Source: Silene conica
Lineage: Eukaryota > Streptophyta > Magnoliopsida > Caryophyllales > Caryophyllaceae
Assembly (NCBI GenBank): GCA_029255685.2
Contig: CM055314.2
Span: 11,712,059 to 11,776,058, forward strand
Length of the DNA: 64,000 nucleotides
Direction of reading: 5' to 3'
In this document: piece after piece, positions 46,422-57,735 of the stretch
Layout: every line of letters starts with the position of its first letter
How positions within the stretch are numbered: the stretch's first letter is position 1
Position numbers and translations under genes: made by a program
The notes under the pieces: generated by a model
What the model was told of the DNA's origin: nothing
The model's database searches: none
Seen by the model: the letters and a program-made list of their open reading frames with translations, nothing else

Positions 46422-48239
46422 TTTTTGAGGGCAATGCCCGTCTCATGTGTGGGGAGGGAAATTTTGAAAGAAAAAAAAAATCTTGAAAATCCAAAAAAAT
46501 GTGTTTTGCTTTCTTATCTCCTCCCTACATTTGGTCCATTGAGGACAATGTACATTTTAAGTGTGGGGAGGGGATTCATTTCATTTTCGTTTCGTTTCAT
46601 TTTAAAAAAATAAAAAAAAACATAAAAATTTCAAAAATTTCAAAAAAATTCAAAAACATGTCTTTATTTTATTAGTGTAGAATTGTATATATTTTTGCTT
46701 GTTTTCTCTCCTTTCGCATAGGCAACATTTACTTGAGCACCGCTTTGGATTGTGAAGACGCCATGGTATGATCGCTCTAACCCCTATTTCACTCTCATTT
46801 TCATTCTTTTGTTACTATTGAGGAGGATGGGCTTGTATATGGAGGATGTGGAGTATATTGTGGATATTGTTGTGTGGTTTATGTGCTTTTGTGCTGTTAG
46901 GAGATGCATTAGTTTTGCTTGACATGTAGTTTGATAGTCTCATTTGCATTATAACATGTTTATATTAGTTGCATTCATGGCATATAGTTGCATTTAGGAA
47001 AAGTGTTTTGAAAATGCCTAATTGAGAACTTTGACAAAATCGTTTAGGCCATTGCAAATAATTTTTCTACTTGTGGCTTTGCCTTTTAGAATGGTTTTAA
47101 AACACCCTAGGTTATGCTTTTCTAGTATCTTTCGAACCATGATCCAATACCTAGTCAAGGGTTTGCATGTGAGTCACCTTGTCCAACCCCGTGATGTGAA
47201 ATGGTTATGATTAGCTTGTCTTGGTGACCTTGTTAGACTTGGCGGTTTGGCAACTCAAAAATCAATTTTTCATGAATAATTTTGGAATGCTCTCTTCAAT
47301 AATCTTGATGTGGAAATGCTTTGATTAAGAAAGAAACCTCGAAAAAAAAAGGTTGTTGAAAAAGAATAAAAACATGTTGTTTTGATGGAGGCGTACCACT
47401 TCGATGTGCTTTGGAGGGTAGCCATTGAATTGGCTTCCCACTTGGTTGTGAATTCGACCGCCCAAAGACAGAGTGATTGTCACCCCGATAAGCTATTGTC
47501 TAGAGGTTAACCGGTTGCCTAGTAAGCGATTGGCGAAAGCAAAGGACATTAGCACGCGAGGGACAAACCCCATCTTAACTCATGAAATGAAAAAGAAATG
47601 AAAAATTAAATGAGGTCAAGTTTTGAATGAAATCCACCATTATGCATTGATTTGAGCATTTCACACCAAAAAAACTAATTTTGCCATGCCGCCTTGTCGA
47701 TCTTGGGACGACCCATGACCTTTACTATGTGAAGAATCTAGACTTGTTGTATCTTTTGCCTCTAGCATCGCGGGTATTATCATTCCATTCCATCCGATTG
47801 CCCTTGACGAAAGTATTTGGATAGTGGTTATGAAAATAGCCTAGTTTAGCATTATTTGGTGGTGTTTTGTTGTCATCCTTTTTGTCTTAGCGACTTGTTG
47901 AATTAGTATTTGTGAGGGAGTTTATGATTTTGAATTTGTTCTCTTTTAGTTGATTTCCGTCGCTTAGATGAGGAAAGCGGCTTTTCTCTTTTGTGATGCA
48001 TCTTATGTGTTGACTTGTGCTTAATTGTTTGATGTGTCAAAATTTTCTCGCAAGCCCCCACTTGCCTTGCAAGGGATGCATACCTCATTGCATTTCGGTG
48101 TGAGTTGAAGGGACGGAGGAGGCCCGTTAATTGCCTACCATCAGATTTTATTAGTGTAGCTAGTCCTTTTTATATTAAGTGTCTTAGTTTAATTTTTGAG
48201 CTTACTCGAGGACGAGTAAGGTTTAAGTGTGGGGATATT
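46422..48239 (+). other. Non-coding 3' interior of the Athila-type element
   Basis: No ORF supported. A purine-rich motif close to GTGTGGGGAGGG occurs at about 46448 and 46562, and a related AAGTGTGGGGAT at about 48225 just before the LTR. The last is the functional-looking polypurine tract. Confidence 0.75.
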
Positions 48240-50400
48240 TGATGAGTAGTATTTTGGTACCATTTTACCCCTCATTTATTCTTTATTCCGACTCGATTTT
48301 ACGTGTTTAATTGAATAAATAGCTCATTTTACTATTTAATTAGTAATTATTAGTTTTATTTTATTTATTGCGAATAATTGTTAGATTTGTGGAATTTGGT
48401 ATATTTTGGTAGTTTTAATCTTGTTTAGAACCTATTTCGTGAATGAAAGCGGAAAATGAGAAGCAAATCGGGTCGAGACGGAAATAAGACCCAAACCAAG
48501 AGCAGAGAGCAATCAAAGGAAAGTCAACCTTTGACCTTATTAAAAATCAAAATTCAATCACCTCCTATGACCATTCCCCACGCCAATTTCACTTCCTTCA
48601 CTCAGTTTCACCATCATTCACCATTACTCCATTCATAATCACTGCCCATCACCACCATTAATCATCACCATCATTCATCATCTCCCACCATTCACAAACA
48701 AATACAAAGCTCACTGACCCGGTTTTAAAAACCCGACTCCTCGTCCCCAGTTTACGAAAGCAGCATCAGCTTATCACCTTGACCACATTTCCACCACCAT
48801 TTTCATCCATCATCTACCTCCATTACCACACTCATCTGCTCGCCTCAATTCCCGAACACCAGCAGCGCAACCACCGCTAAGCATCACCATCATCAATCGA
48901 TTCATCATTCAAACCAACTAACCCACTGTAGCCAACAACCATCTCCACCACCGCAGCAGACCACCAGTCAGTCCACCACCCGCTCAATTCCGACCAGCCG
49001 CTGCATCGACCTGCAAATTCCTCTTCTCCGTTTGACAGTAGCAGCCGCAACATTAACTCACAATCACCTGAGCTCTTCAGTTTTGTTGTATCTGTGCACC
49101 AATTCGAACTCGGAATCAAAACCCGAGTTGATTCGCACCGCTCCGAGCACCACCGTCACGCCGTGGGCCGACAACGTGCGTCTCCGTCAAGTTCGAGCCA
49201 CCATCAACATACGAGATTGATTGAGTCAGTTAATGGACTCGGTTCTTGCTGAGCTTGAAGAAAGGAAAAGAAATTAGAGTAAAAGACGCTTCTGTCCTCA
49301 TTTTAATGACCTGGCACCTCATCTTTTCCTTTTGCGTTTTGTGTTTGCTGGAATGTCGTTTTGACTAAATTTGTTGTGAGTATAAAGGGGACCAAGACAC
49401 AGATTCCCAGACCTAGCTTTTCATTTTTTTACGAGAGAACAAAGAAATAGGCAGCTTTGGTTTTTTGGTTGGAAAAACGAAAACAGTAGGTAGTAGGAGG
49501 AGTATGTAGTTTAGTTTTATCATTTTTCTTCCTCTAATTTCTTTCAATTAGTTACTTAATTAGTATACAAGTTTCAAGCTTTTGTAATCCGTCTTCTAGA
49601 TCTATACATTTCCGAACATTTCCTTCACTATGATATAAATCTCTTCCCTCTTTCATTACTTGTTCTTATTTTATCATTTATTGTTTTCATAGGGTTAATG
49701 TTTAATTTTATTATTAAAGTTGTAATCTTTATTAGTTTAACTATGTTTATTTCATGTTTAAGGTTAGTGGGTAGTTTAGTTCATGTTAATTTAATCATGT
49801 TAGAGTAGTTTAATAGTTAGGGGATGGGATTAGTGTAGAAAAGTTTGAGTCTTGTATGTGGGTAATTGTTTAAATAATGTTTGGTTGGATTTTTGTTCAT
49901 TATTAGTCTTGTAATACTAATGACGATTAGTGTGCTTAATTATGCCAACGAGAAATCCGAGGTTTAATTGGTTTAGTTACTTGACTATGATTGTCAAGTT
50001 GACGTCACGAAAGTGAGTTAATGTATTGATCGGGAATTTAATTAGTTGTTCGAGAGAATGCTAGTTTGAGACCCTAATTGACGATAATCACCTTACTTAT
50101 TGCGTGAATTAGTGATTTGAAAGAATGCTAATTTATGTCATGTTTCCCTAATGCTAGACCAATACTTGACTACATGAAATCCCATACCCCTAACTCCCTT
50201 AATTTATCATTTACTCTTATTTTAGCTTTAGACTTTAGTTATCTATCTCACAATCTTGTTGACCGACTAAACTAGAACTTAAACGAAACTTATAGCCTAA
50301 ACCCACCATCCTTTGGGTTCGACCCTAAATTATACTACTTAATTTAGGAGTTTACAAATTGTTTTTGGTGCCGGAATTGACGACAAAAACCCGGCCATCA
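48240..50400 (+). repeat. 3' LTR of the Athila-type element
   Basis: 2161 bp, same length as the 5' LTR, about 14 substitutions and no indels seen. Confidence 0.93.
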
Positions 50401-50405
50401 ATTAC

Positions 50406-50901
50406 ACGTAAGTTTCATGTAATTTACATGCATGTTTTGGCAGTTATTAAATTTGTTTGTTGGTTACTTAACAAACAAACTTTATCCAATCATTGTTAAG
50501 ATATATATTTGGAAAGTTGGTTGCAGAGAAATATACCAACATTCATATATCATTTCTTTCAACGTGAAACAAAAGAAACAGTGAAAAAGTTTATGTTTTG
50601 ATAAAAAAACTTTCTGATTTTGACAAAAACAAGTAAAATAAAAGACTCTTATTGTTTATTTGTTCTTAGTTTTTTCCTTAAAACTAAGGAATCGTCTTAT
50701 CCTACAGAAATTTTGTGTAACCCGAAGGCTATAAGGGACAAAATACTCTAAGGAAAACGTGTTTAGCGTGATTCGATTGGGTGTAATATACCGTCTTATT
50801 GTTTTCATTTCTGTTTTAGTGCCTTTGTTTGTATTAGTTACATATTTGTAATATTTGTAATACAAAAGTACAACATTCTTAGAGTATTTTGTACATTTGG
50901 A
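50406..50901 (+). other. Upstream region of the Copia relic (probable LTR end and leader)
   Basis: AT-rich with no ORF. An inverted pair ACAAAATACTCTAAG (about 50738) and CTTAGAGTATTTTGT (about 50879) could fold into a long hairpin just before the gag start. No clear PBS was identified. Confidence 0.4.
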
Positions 50902-53550
50902 AATGGATTCAATCAAAGAGATGACAAACAAGTTTGGAAAATTAGAGAAATTTGAGGGCAAGAAGATGCACTTCCTTCTCACCGCTTTGAAGGTTGTGTA
51001 TGTGTTGAGTACTCCTATGCCGGAAATTGTTGGAGATGAAACAATTGCGGAAATTCAAGGAAAAAGAAACAAGTGGGAAAATGATGACTAATTGACTACA
51101 TATGTCGCGGTCATATCTTAAACGGTATGTCCGACTCTCTTTTTGACATTTATCAAAATGTAGAGTCCGCTAAAGATTTATGGAATCAACTTGAATCTAA
51201 GTACATGGATGAGGATGGTTCTAGTAAGAAGTTTCTTGTTGGAAATTTCATGAATTATAAAATGGTGGATGCTAGACTACCTGTAATGGAACAATATAAT
51301 GAATTGCTCCGGATTTTGGGACAATTTGCTCAACATAAGATGGAAATGGATGAATCTATTTCGGTGTCTAGTATTATAGACAAGTTGCCTCCTTCTTGGA
51401 AGGATTTTAAACACATGCTTAAACATAAGAAAGAAGAGTTGAGTCTTATTCAACTTGGTAGCTATTTGCGCATAGAGGAATCTCTAAGGGTGCAAGATAG
51501 TGGCAAGGGTAAAGGAAATGATGTTATGGGATCTTCTTCTGTCAATATGATGGAAAAGGGAGAGGGTTCCTATAACAAGTTTAAGGGTAAAAAACGCTCT
51601 TTTAACAACACCAATGATGAGGTTAACAAGGCACCAAAAGGTGTTTGTTGGATTTGTGAAAAGACCGGGCATTTGAAAGCAAATTGCAAGGTTAGGAAGC
51701 ACAAAAAGAACAAGGGTGCTAATACTAGCCAAAGAGGACAAGGGTCAAATGACCAAGGTCCATCCACTAATCAAGGTCAGATTTTAGACTATGGTTTTAG
51801 TTCGGTTGTGAATTATGTACCCCTAATTTCTGAAGCATTTTATGTGCAGGATGATGTAGTGGCATGGTGGATAGACTCGGGTGCAACCAATCATGTTTGC
51901 AAGGATCGGCATTGGTTCAAGGATTATGAACTAGTGAAGGATGGATCCGTTCTTTATATGGGCAACGAGTCTACCGCTCTTATTGTTGGTCGTGGCACGG
52001 TGGTGTTGGAATTTAGTTCCGGAAATGTTGTAAATTTAAATAAAGTATTGCATGTACCCGGAATTAGAAAAAACCTTGTATCTGGTAGTTGTTTATGTAA
52101 ACTTGGTTATAAGCAAGTGTATGAATCTAATAAATATGTTTTATCTAAGCATGGTGTGTTTATTGGATTTGGTTATTATTGCAATGGCATGTTTATGTTG
52201 AATGTAGTTCCAAATGAAAGTTCCATATTTATTGATTCCTCTATGGATGATACTTCATATCTTTGGCATGTGAGACTAAGACATGTACATTATAAAAGAT
52301 TGAAATCTATGTCTAAAGATGGTCTAATTCCATCTTTTAACATGAACATTAATAAGTGTAATACTTGTATGTTGACAAAAATCACAAGACAATCATTTGG
52401 TAATGTATCTAGGATCTCACATGTGCTTGAACTTATTCATAGTGATTTATGTGATTTTCGCAATTATCCGTCTTTAGGTGGTAAAAAATATGTAGTGACT
52501 TTTATTGATGACTATAGTCGGTTTTGTTACATATATTTACTCCATGCTAAAGATGAGACGATTGATAAGTTTAAGGTCTTTAAAAATGAAGTGGAATTGC
52601 AACAATCGGGTTTGATTAAAAGGTTGTGTTCCGATAGAGGTGGTGAATATTATGACCCATTGTATTTTGAGTCAAGTGGTATCATTCATGAAGTGTCTCC
52701 TCCCTATACACCACAATTAAATGGTGTAGCGGAAAGAAAGAATAGAGTCTTAAAAGAAATGGTTAATTCCATGTTGTCTTACTCGGGTTTGAGTGACGGA
52801 TTTTGGGGTGAAGCCATGTTGACGGCTTGCTATTTGTTAAATAGGATTCCTAGCAAAAGGAATAAAGACACTCCATATGAACTTTGGTACAAAAAGAAAC
52901 CAAACTTGAATTATCTTCGAGTTTGGGGTTGTCGGGCTGTTGTAAGACTACCCGATCCCAAGATTAAAACCTTGGGGGAAAGGGGCATCGATTGCATATT
53001 CATTGGATATGCTGCGCATTCAAAGGCTTATAGGTTCTATGTAATTGAACCTAATGATTCTGTTTCGGTTCACACCGTAATAGAGTCAAGGGATGTGATA
53101 TTTGATGAGAGTCGTTTCTCATCAATGCCGAAGCCAAAGGATCTAGTACCTAGTTCTAGTGGAGCTATTGAGAGAAGTGACAATGTCACAACTCAAGAAG
53201 TAACACCTGAAATTCGTAGGAGTAAGAGGAAAAGGATTGCTAAATCCTTTGGTCCCGACTTTCATACCTATTTGGTTGAAGGTTCAAGGGATGAATGTGA
53301 AAACTATTATCCATATTGTTTTCACATTGATGAGGACCCTTAGACATTTGATGAGGCAATGAGGTCTCATGACTCTTCCTTTTGGAAAGAGGCTGCATGT
53401 GAATGATGAAATGGTTTCCATAATGGAAAATAACACTTGGGTGCTTGCGGATTTACCTCGTATTATGGGGGTGAATTGGCAAAGAGACGGAACCCTAGAT
53501 TTGGAGTCCTCCAAATTGATGGAGATTAATGACATGGATTAGTTAAGTAG
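50902..53550 (+). pseudogene. Copia gag-protease-integrase relic, truncated before RT
   Basis: Gag starts at ATG 50902. A short insertion near 51089-51096 (TAATTGAC) brings a stop and frameshift, after which the main frame runs 51127-53343 (738 codons). It shows the gag core (DLWNQLESKYMDEDGSSKKF), zinc knuckle CWICEKTGHLKANC, aspartic protease WWIDSGATNHVC, and an integrase zinc region and DDE core (HSDLCDF, CSDRGGEYY, NGVAERKNR). The GAG-preintegrase first His is not in its usual LGH context. A stop at 53341-53343 interrupts the start of RT (TFDEAMRSHDSSFWKEA), and homology ends near 53470. RT, RNase H and 3' LTR are missing. The Athila-type element probably landed in its 5' LTR. Confidence 0.9.
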
Positions 53551-53557
53551 TAGTAAT

Positions 53558-53801
53558 TATTGAGAATATTACGTAGCATATTCTCCGTATCTTCTACTTA
53601 TCTTATTAGTATATATTTAGACATATCTTAGTATATAATATATTAGATATTATTTTGTTTCCTATTATTTGGCCATATAATATGGCAACTATATATTTCT
53701 AGGTTAGCCTTATTCACATTGTAATTAGTATATAAACCCATTATATACACTTTGTTAATCATGCAATTCTAATAACATAAACCGTTCATATAATTCTAAT
53801 A
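53558..53801 (+). repeat. 5' LTR of the TRIM-like element
   Basis: 244 bp, essentially identical to 55428-55671 (one difference noticed). Confidence 0.92.
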
Positions 53802-55427
53802 TGGTATCAGAGCCTTGTGCTCTTGATAGAGGGTAACACCTCGGAGTAGATCCTCAAGCCAAACCACTCACCATAAAACCAAACAAAAAGAAACAAAAAA
53901 ACGAGTTCACTCCGCTTGTACCTACCTACAACCTCTCTTCCGCTGCCGAAACCCCCATAATTGCATCCAACATATTCCAACCCATATCTATATTCACCTA
54001 TATTTTGGCCACCACTTTGAAATTTATGGTCACTACCATTTTACACCACCATTAACTTTTTACACCACCATTAAAGTAACAACCCGCTCATGGACACCGA
54101 ACCCTGGGCACGACCTTAAATTCACCACCTATAGTCATCATAACTAGCACCCTCCGGGTAGAAATCATCATCACAACCAAAATAACCCATACTCTTTTCT
54201 ATTTTTGCAGTCTTTCACGTAAAAGACAACCACCATCCTGATTTTAGTCTAGATAAATCTCAAACCAGGGGCCTTGAGTTTTGCTTTTTTGCTCATTCAC
54301 TCTTCTCAAGAGAAGTGAGATCTCACTGATCTTCTCTTATTGAAACCCTCCCTGCTTCTCCAAAACCACAACCAATTTATATATGCTTAATATACACTAC
54401 CCACCATTAAATCTTACAGTACACCACCATCAACAACTCCACTATACATATTTGTATAATTTTCCAACCATTAATTATTTAAACTTTCACCACTACTAGA
54501 CGTGCCAATGCGAAAATCACCCAACAACCATTAACTCGAAACAACACGAAACAGCCTCACGCGTAAACACTACGAAACAGCCCCTGTTTTGGTCTGTTTT
54601 CACCAAAACAGAGGTTCTGACCAGCGGCCTTCTCGGCCGTTTTTGGCACCATTTAGGACCATATAACACCCCAAATCTTCCATATTCACAAAATTTGTAG
54701 TCTCACCATTCCGAAACTTCCAAGAACTCACATTTTCGTTATCATTTGACCCTCCAACTACCTCAGCAAAGACCTCTCAAACAAACACCCTATTTTCGAA
54801 AAACCGACCTCCTTCCCGACTGCTGACAAGTGCCAACACCCTGCATTGCATCAAACATATACTTAACCGTCGAAACTCGGCCAACACCTTCTCGGAAACC
54901 ACACACACCACAAAAAAAAAAATGTTACCAGTTACCACCAAATTCCACGCACCTGCAACTCAACAAACCTCAATTTCACGCCACCACGAGCCTCCTCTGC
55001 ACCAGCCCAGAATCCGGCACCAACATCACTTGCCTCAATCCACTTTAAAACCCGTGTCCACCTCATTCATTCACCATTTCCATCAGCACCTACGCACCAT
55101 AGTTACCATCGTCATCATATTCATTACCATTTACGAATCCCCATCCTTTAGCCCACCATTAATTAACAACCATTCATTCACCGTGCTCACTACTGCCATC
55201 CTCAAAACCCACCCTTTGACTACACCAGACCACCATCAACTCCATCACAAATTAAACCCAGAATCAACCCATCTCCGTTCAACATCAGTCACCATTACCA
55301 TCACCCTTCCATCAACCGAATTTGAATTTGAAGTGAAGAATAAGAAGGAAGAAGGAAACGAGATTAAGCGCCGATGTCAACTGTCCAAAATTGGTCTTCC
55401 CCTTCAGCCGTCCATTTTGCGGGGGCG
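53802..55427 (+). other. Non-coding interior of the TRIM-like element
   Basis: Starts with PBS TGGTATCAGAGCC and ends with purine tract GCGGGGGCG. Rich in CAC/ACC; frames such as 54922-55446 run into the LTR and are compositional. Confidence 0.8.
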
Positions 55428-55671
55428 TATTGAGAATATTACGTAGCATATTCTCCGTATCTTCTACTTATCTTATTAGTATATATTTAGACATATCTTA
55501 GTATATAATATATTAGATATTATCTTGTTTCCTATTATTTGGCCATATAATATGGCAACTATATATTTCTAGGTTAGCCTTATTCACATTGTAATTAGTA
55601 TATAAACCCATTATATACACTTTGTTAATCATGCAATTCTAATAACATAAACCGTTCATATAATTCTAATA
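55428..55671 (+). repeat. 3' LTR of the TRIM-like element
   Basis: See the 5' LTR. Followed by TSD GTAAT. Confidence 0.92.
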
Positions 55672-55676
55672 GTAAT

Positions 55677-55949
55677 TCTCTCATAATATTATGGAGCGAA
55701 GCTGGATTAGTTAAGTAGTAGTAATTCTCTCATAAGTAGTAGTAATTCTCTCTGCGATTGTATGTGTGTCACCTCAAATTGACAACCTGATCCCTCAGGT
55801 CCTCATTCCTAAGTCATGCTCGGTATTGCATTCACATGCTCGATATTCCACCACATACATCTGTCAAGTCGGATCTTGTTCCATCATTACCATAACTTTC
55901 AAGTTTGGTAGAATGATTATTACATGAACTTTTATGCTGCTCATTTCAG
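55677..55949. other. Short duplicated flank and intron-like sequence
   Basis: GATTAGTTAAGTAGTAGTAA occurs before the TRIM (53538) and again at about 55707, followed by further AGTAGTAGTAATTCTCTC repeats, so the insertion site was locally duplicated. Then intron-like sequence up to the CAG at 55947-55949. Confidence 0.5.
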
Positions 55950-56335
55950 GGATTGGTTACAGAAGATCGTGAAGATATTGATCCAGAAGTAATACCATTT
56001 ACAAGGAAGTCAAATGAAATGAATCGCCAAGGGTTAAAGGAAGGGGCAAGCCTGCTGGTGGAGGTGGTAAGTGGCCTACATGTTCAATTCTCAAACTTTG
56101 TAGTGCATCTAAAAGATATGGCCCTTAAGACTCTTCATTTCATGCCAAACATTCATGTTACCACAGCTCACAACATCATGTTTTTGTTACATGATCAGTT
56201 AGATACTCTTATAAATATTGATATACTAATTTTGTCTTTCTTGTTAGATCGACATACATGTTCAGCAAGTAAAGCCTGATGTGCTTCTTGCATTGTCCGC
56301 TGTTGGTGGATTGTTCTCGAGAGATCTCTCTCGGG
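55950..56335 (+). pseudogene. Mitochondrial NAD-dependent malic enzyme fragment
   Basis: Exon 55950-56066 (39 codons, AG before, GTAAGT after) reads GLVTEDREDIDPEVIPFTRK, then RQGLKEGASLLVEVV. The next exon from 56248 reads VQQVKPDVLLALSAVGGLFS and breaks soon after. The KPDVLLGLSAVGGLFS block and the preceding 'DPEVAPFAR' region are characteristic of NAD-malic enzyme, which decarboxylates malate to pyruvate in mitochondria. Only the NAD-domain edge is present. Confidence 0.83.
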
Positions 56336-57133
56336 ATTGAACAATTGATTTACGACAATGCTATATATTTATATCTAAGTCTTTAGAAATCCAGGTACCC
56401 AACAAATTAACATCTGTTGAGTCCAACGCATTTATCAATGTGGTGGCTGAGGTTTGTATCCTTGTTGGAGGTGAAACCGTTTTCTATGGATCAAGAAATA
56501 GTGTGGTGGCTGAGGTTTGTATCCTTGTTAGATTAATTTTCTTAATAAGTCTCTTTGAAGGCGGATATATCTGCCTTAAGTTAAGTCGGGTCAAGTAATA
56601 TTCACTTGTATGAATAAGACAAAAATGAAAATGTCTAGGGAACCGAATCCTTGGACATTTACAGGTGAATGACCTATATTTTGTGGGAAATGCAATCGGC
56701 TGATCAACTACTATACTTGGGAAATATGTTGAAGTTCATGCTACCTTCTGCTATAGTAATAATCCCTCCATCTATTACAAACTATCCATGATGTCATTGC
56801 ACAAAGCTTAAGAACAATAATAAATTTTTACAGAGGTGTTTAAGTAGCATGTATAATGATCAATTAGTAAATAGACCAAAGTAACGAGGAAAATCTGGTG
56901 GTGTTTTAGATGACATTCTTTGTAATATAAGGTATTCTATTTGGATAGTTTGGACATTGGTTTTCTAAAAATGGAGTGGGTAGTTTGGCCTAGATATACC
57001 AAAAACAAGAAGGTGGGTAGTCTTGAGTCTTGAGTCTTGACTCTTGAATAGATAAGAGGAGTATGGGTTAAGAAGAGAACCAAGCTCGGAATAGTGTTTT
57101 ACTAGCAATTGCACGGTTTTAAATTGTGGTATG
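56336..57133 (+). other. Unidentified exon-like piece and AT-rich sequence
   Basis: A frame around 56395-56530 reads PNKLTSVESNAFINVVAE and ILVGGETVFYGSRNS. The 27-bp string ending GAGGTTTGTATCCTTGTT occurs twice, near 56440 and 56503. The gene is not recognised. The rest is AT-rich. Confidence 0.35.
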
Positions 57134-57141
57134 GTGCACAT

Positions 57142-57540
57142 CAGGGGTGGTCAATAGTGCGGGTCGGCCGGGTCCGGGACGGGTCGAGGGGCGGTGCGGG
57201 TTCAATGTATGAGGACCCGGACACGGCCCGGGGTCAGGGCGGGTCCGGGACGGGTTGGGCCCGGTTCTTGGGAAGTGTAACCCGGACCCGGCCCGGGGGC
57301 GGGTTGGGGGCGGGTCTGAGGCGGGCCTAGGGCGGGTTGGGGGCGGGTCTGGCGGGTTTTGGGCGGGTCTACGGGTCAGCTTCCGGGCCGGGTTCTAGAA
57401 ATTGGACCCGGACCCGGTTACATCACATACACGGGCCGGGACGGGTTTGGACCCGGGTGAGGCGGGGCGGGTTAGATTCGGGTTCAGTGGCGGGTCGGGT
57501 CCGGGTTGCCAATGCCGACCCGCACTCTTGACCAACCCTA
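57142..57540 (+). mobile_element. GC-rich hAT-type MITE, 399 bp
   Basis: Inverted ends CAGGGGTGGTCAATAGTGCG and, on the other strand, TAGGGTTGGTCAAGAGTGCG, with the 8-bp TSD GTGCACAT at 57134-57141 and 57541-57548. The body is made of GGGTCCGGG / CGGGTTGGGG words, far more GC-rich than its surroundings. No transposase. Confidence 0.88.
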
Positions 57541-57595
57541 GTGCACATTATGGCAGCGTGCGACGATTTACATGGTCTTCAGTCAGTGTACTTAG

Positions 57596-57735
57596 TATTA
57601 ACCATATATCACATACAACTACACAAAATCAGCAACACAATAACACACAAACACAATCCCATTAATTGAGCAATCATCTTTGTAAATATAGCAAATAGAA
57701 TATTCATACTATCAATAAGCAATTAATGTATAGAC
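57596..57735 (+). repeat. 5' LTR part of the TA..TA Copia
   Basis: Matches 61769-61908. A further short piece of the same LTR resumes at about 58747-58775 after the nested remnant, with about 50 bp of LTR missing between them. Confidence 0.85.

Larger units (their letters stand above)
42259..50400 (+). mobile_element. Complete non-autonomous Athila-type Gypsy element
   Basis: Two 2161-bp LTRs (42259-44419 and 48240-50400) of identical length start TGATGAGTAG and end CCATCA. The perfect TSD ATTAC lies at 42254-42258 and 50401-50405. The PBS TGGCGCCGTTGCCGGGGA (44423-44440) is the type used by Athila/Tat elements, usually assigned to tRNA-Asp. A purine-rich AAGTGTGGGGAT precedes the 3' LTR. 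The interior encodes a Gag and an acidic zinc-knuckle ORF but no pol. About 14 LTR differences by eye (near 0.6%), mostly transitions, point to a recent insertion. Confidence 0.93.
53558..55671 (+). mobile_element. TRIM-like element with TA..TA LTRs, 2.1 kb
   Basis: LTRs of 244 bp (53558-53801 and 55428-55671) are flanked by the perfect TSD GTAAT (53553-53557 and 55672-55676). The PBS TGGTATCAGAGCC directly follows the first LTR. The purine tract GCGGGGGCG directly precedes the second. With these TSDs the LTRs begin TATTGAGAAT and end TTCTAATA, that is TA..TA rather than TG..CA, a known rare LTR end type. The interior (53802-55427) is C/A-rich and has no retroviral motif. Confidence 0.9.

Noticed and set aside
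54830-55446. Pro/Thr/His-rich frames in the TRIM interior
   Set aside because: C/A-rich sequence without stops by composition; the longest frame runs into the LTR and has no known domain.
57109-57665. Gly/Arg-rich frames at 57109-57330, 57337-57531 and 57402-57665
   Set aside because: Compositional frames of the GC-rich hAT MITE.
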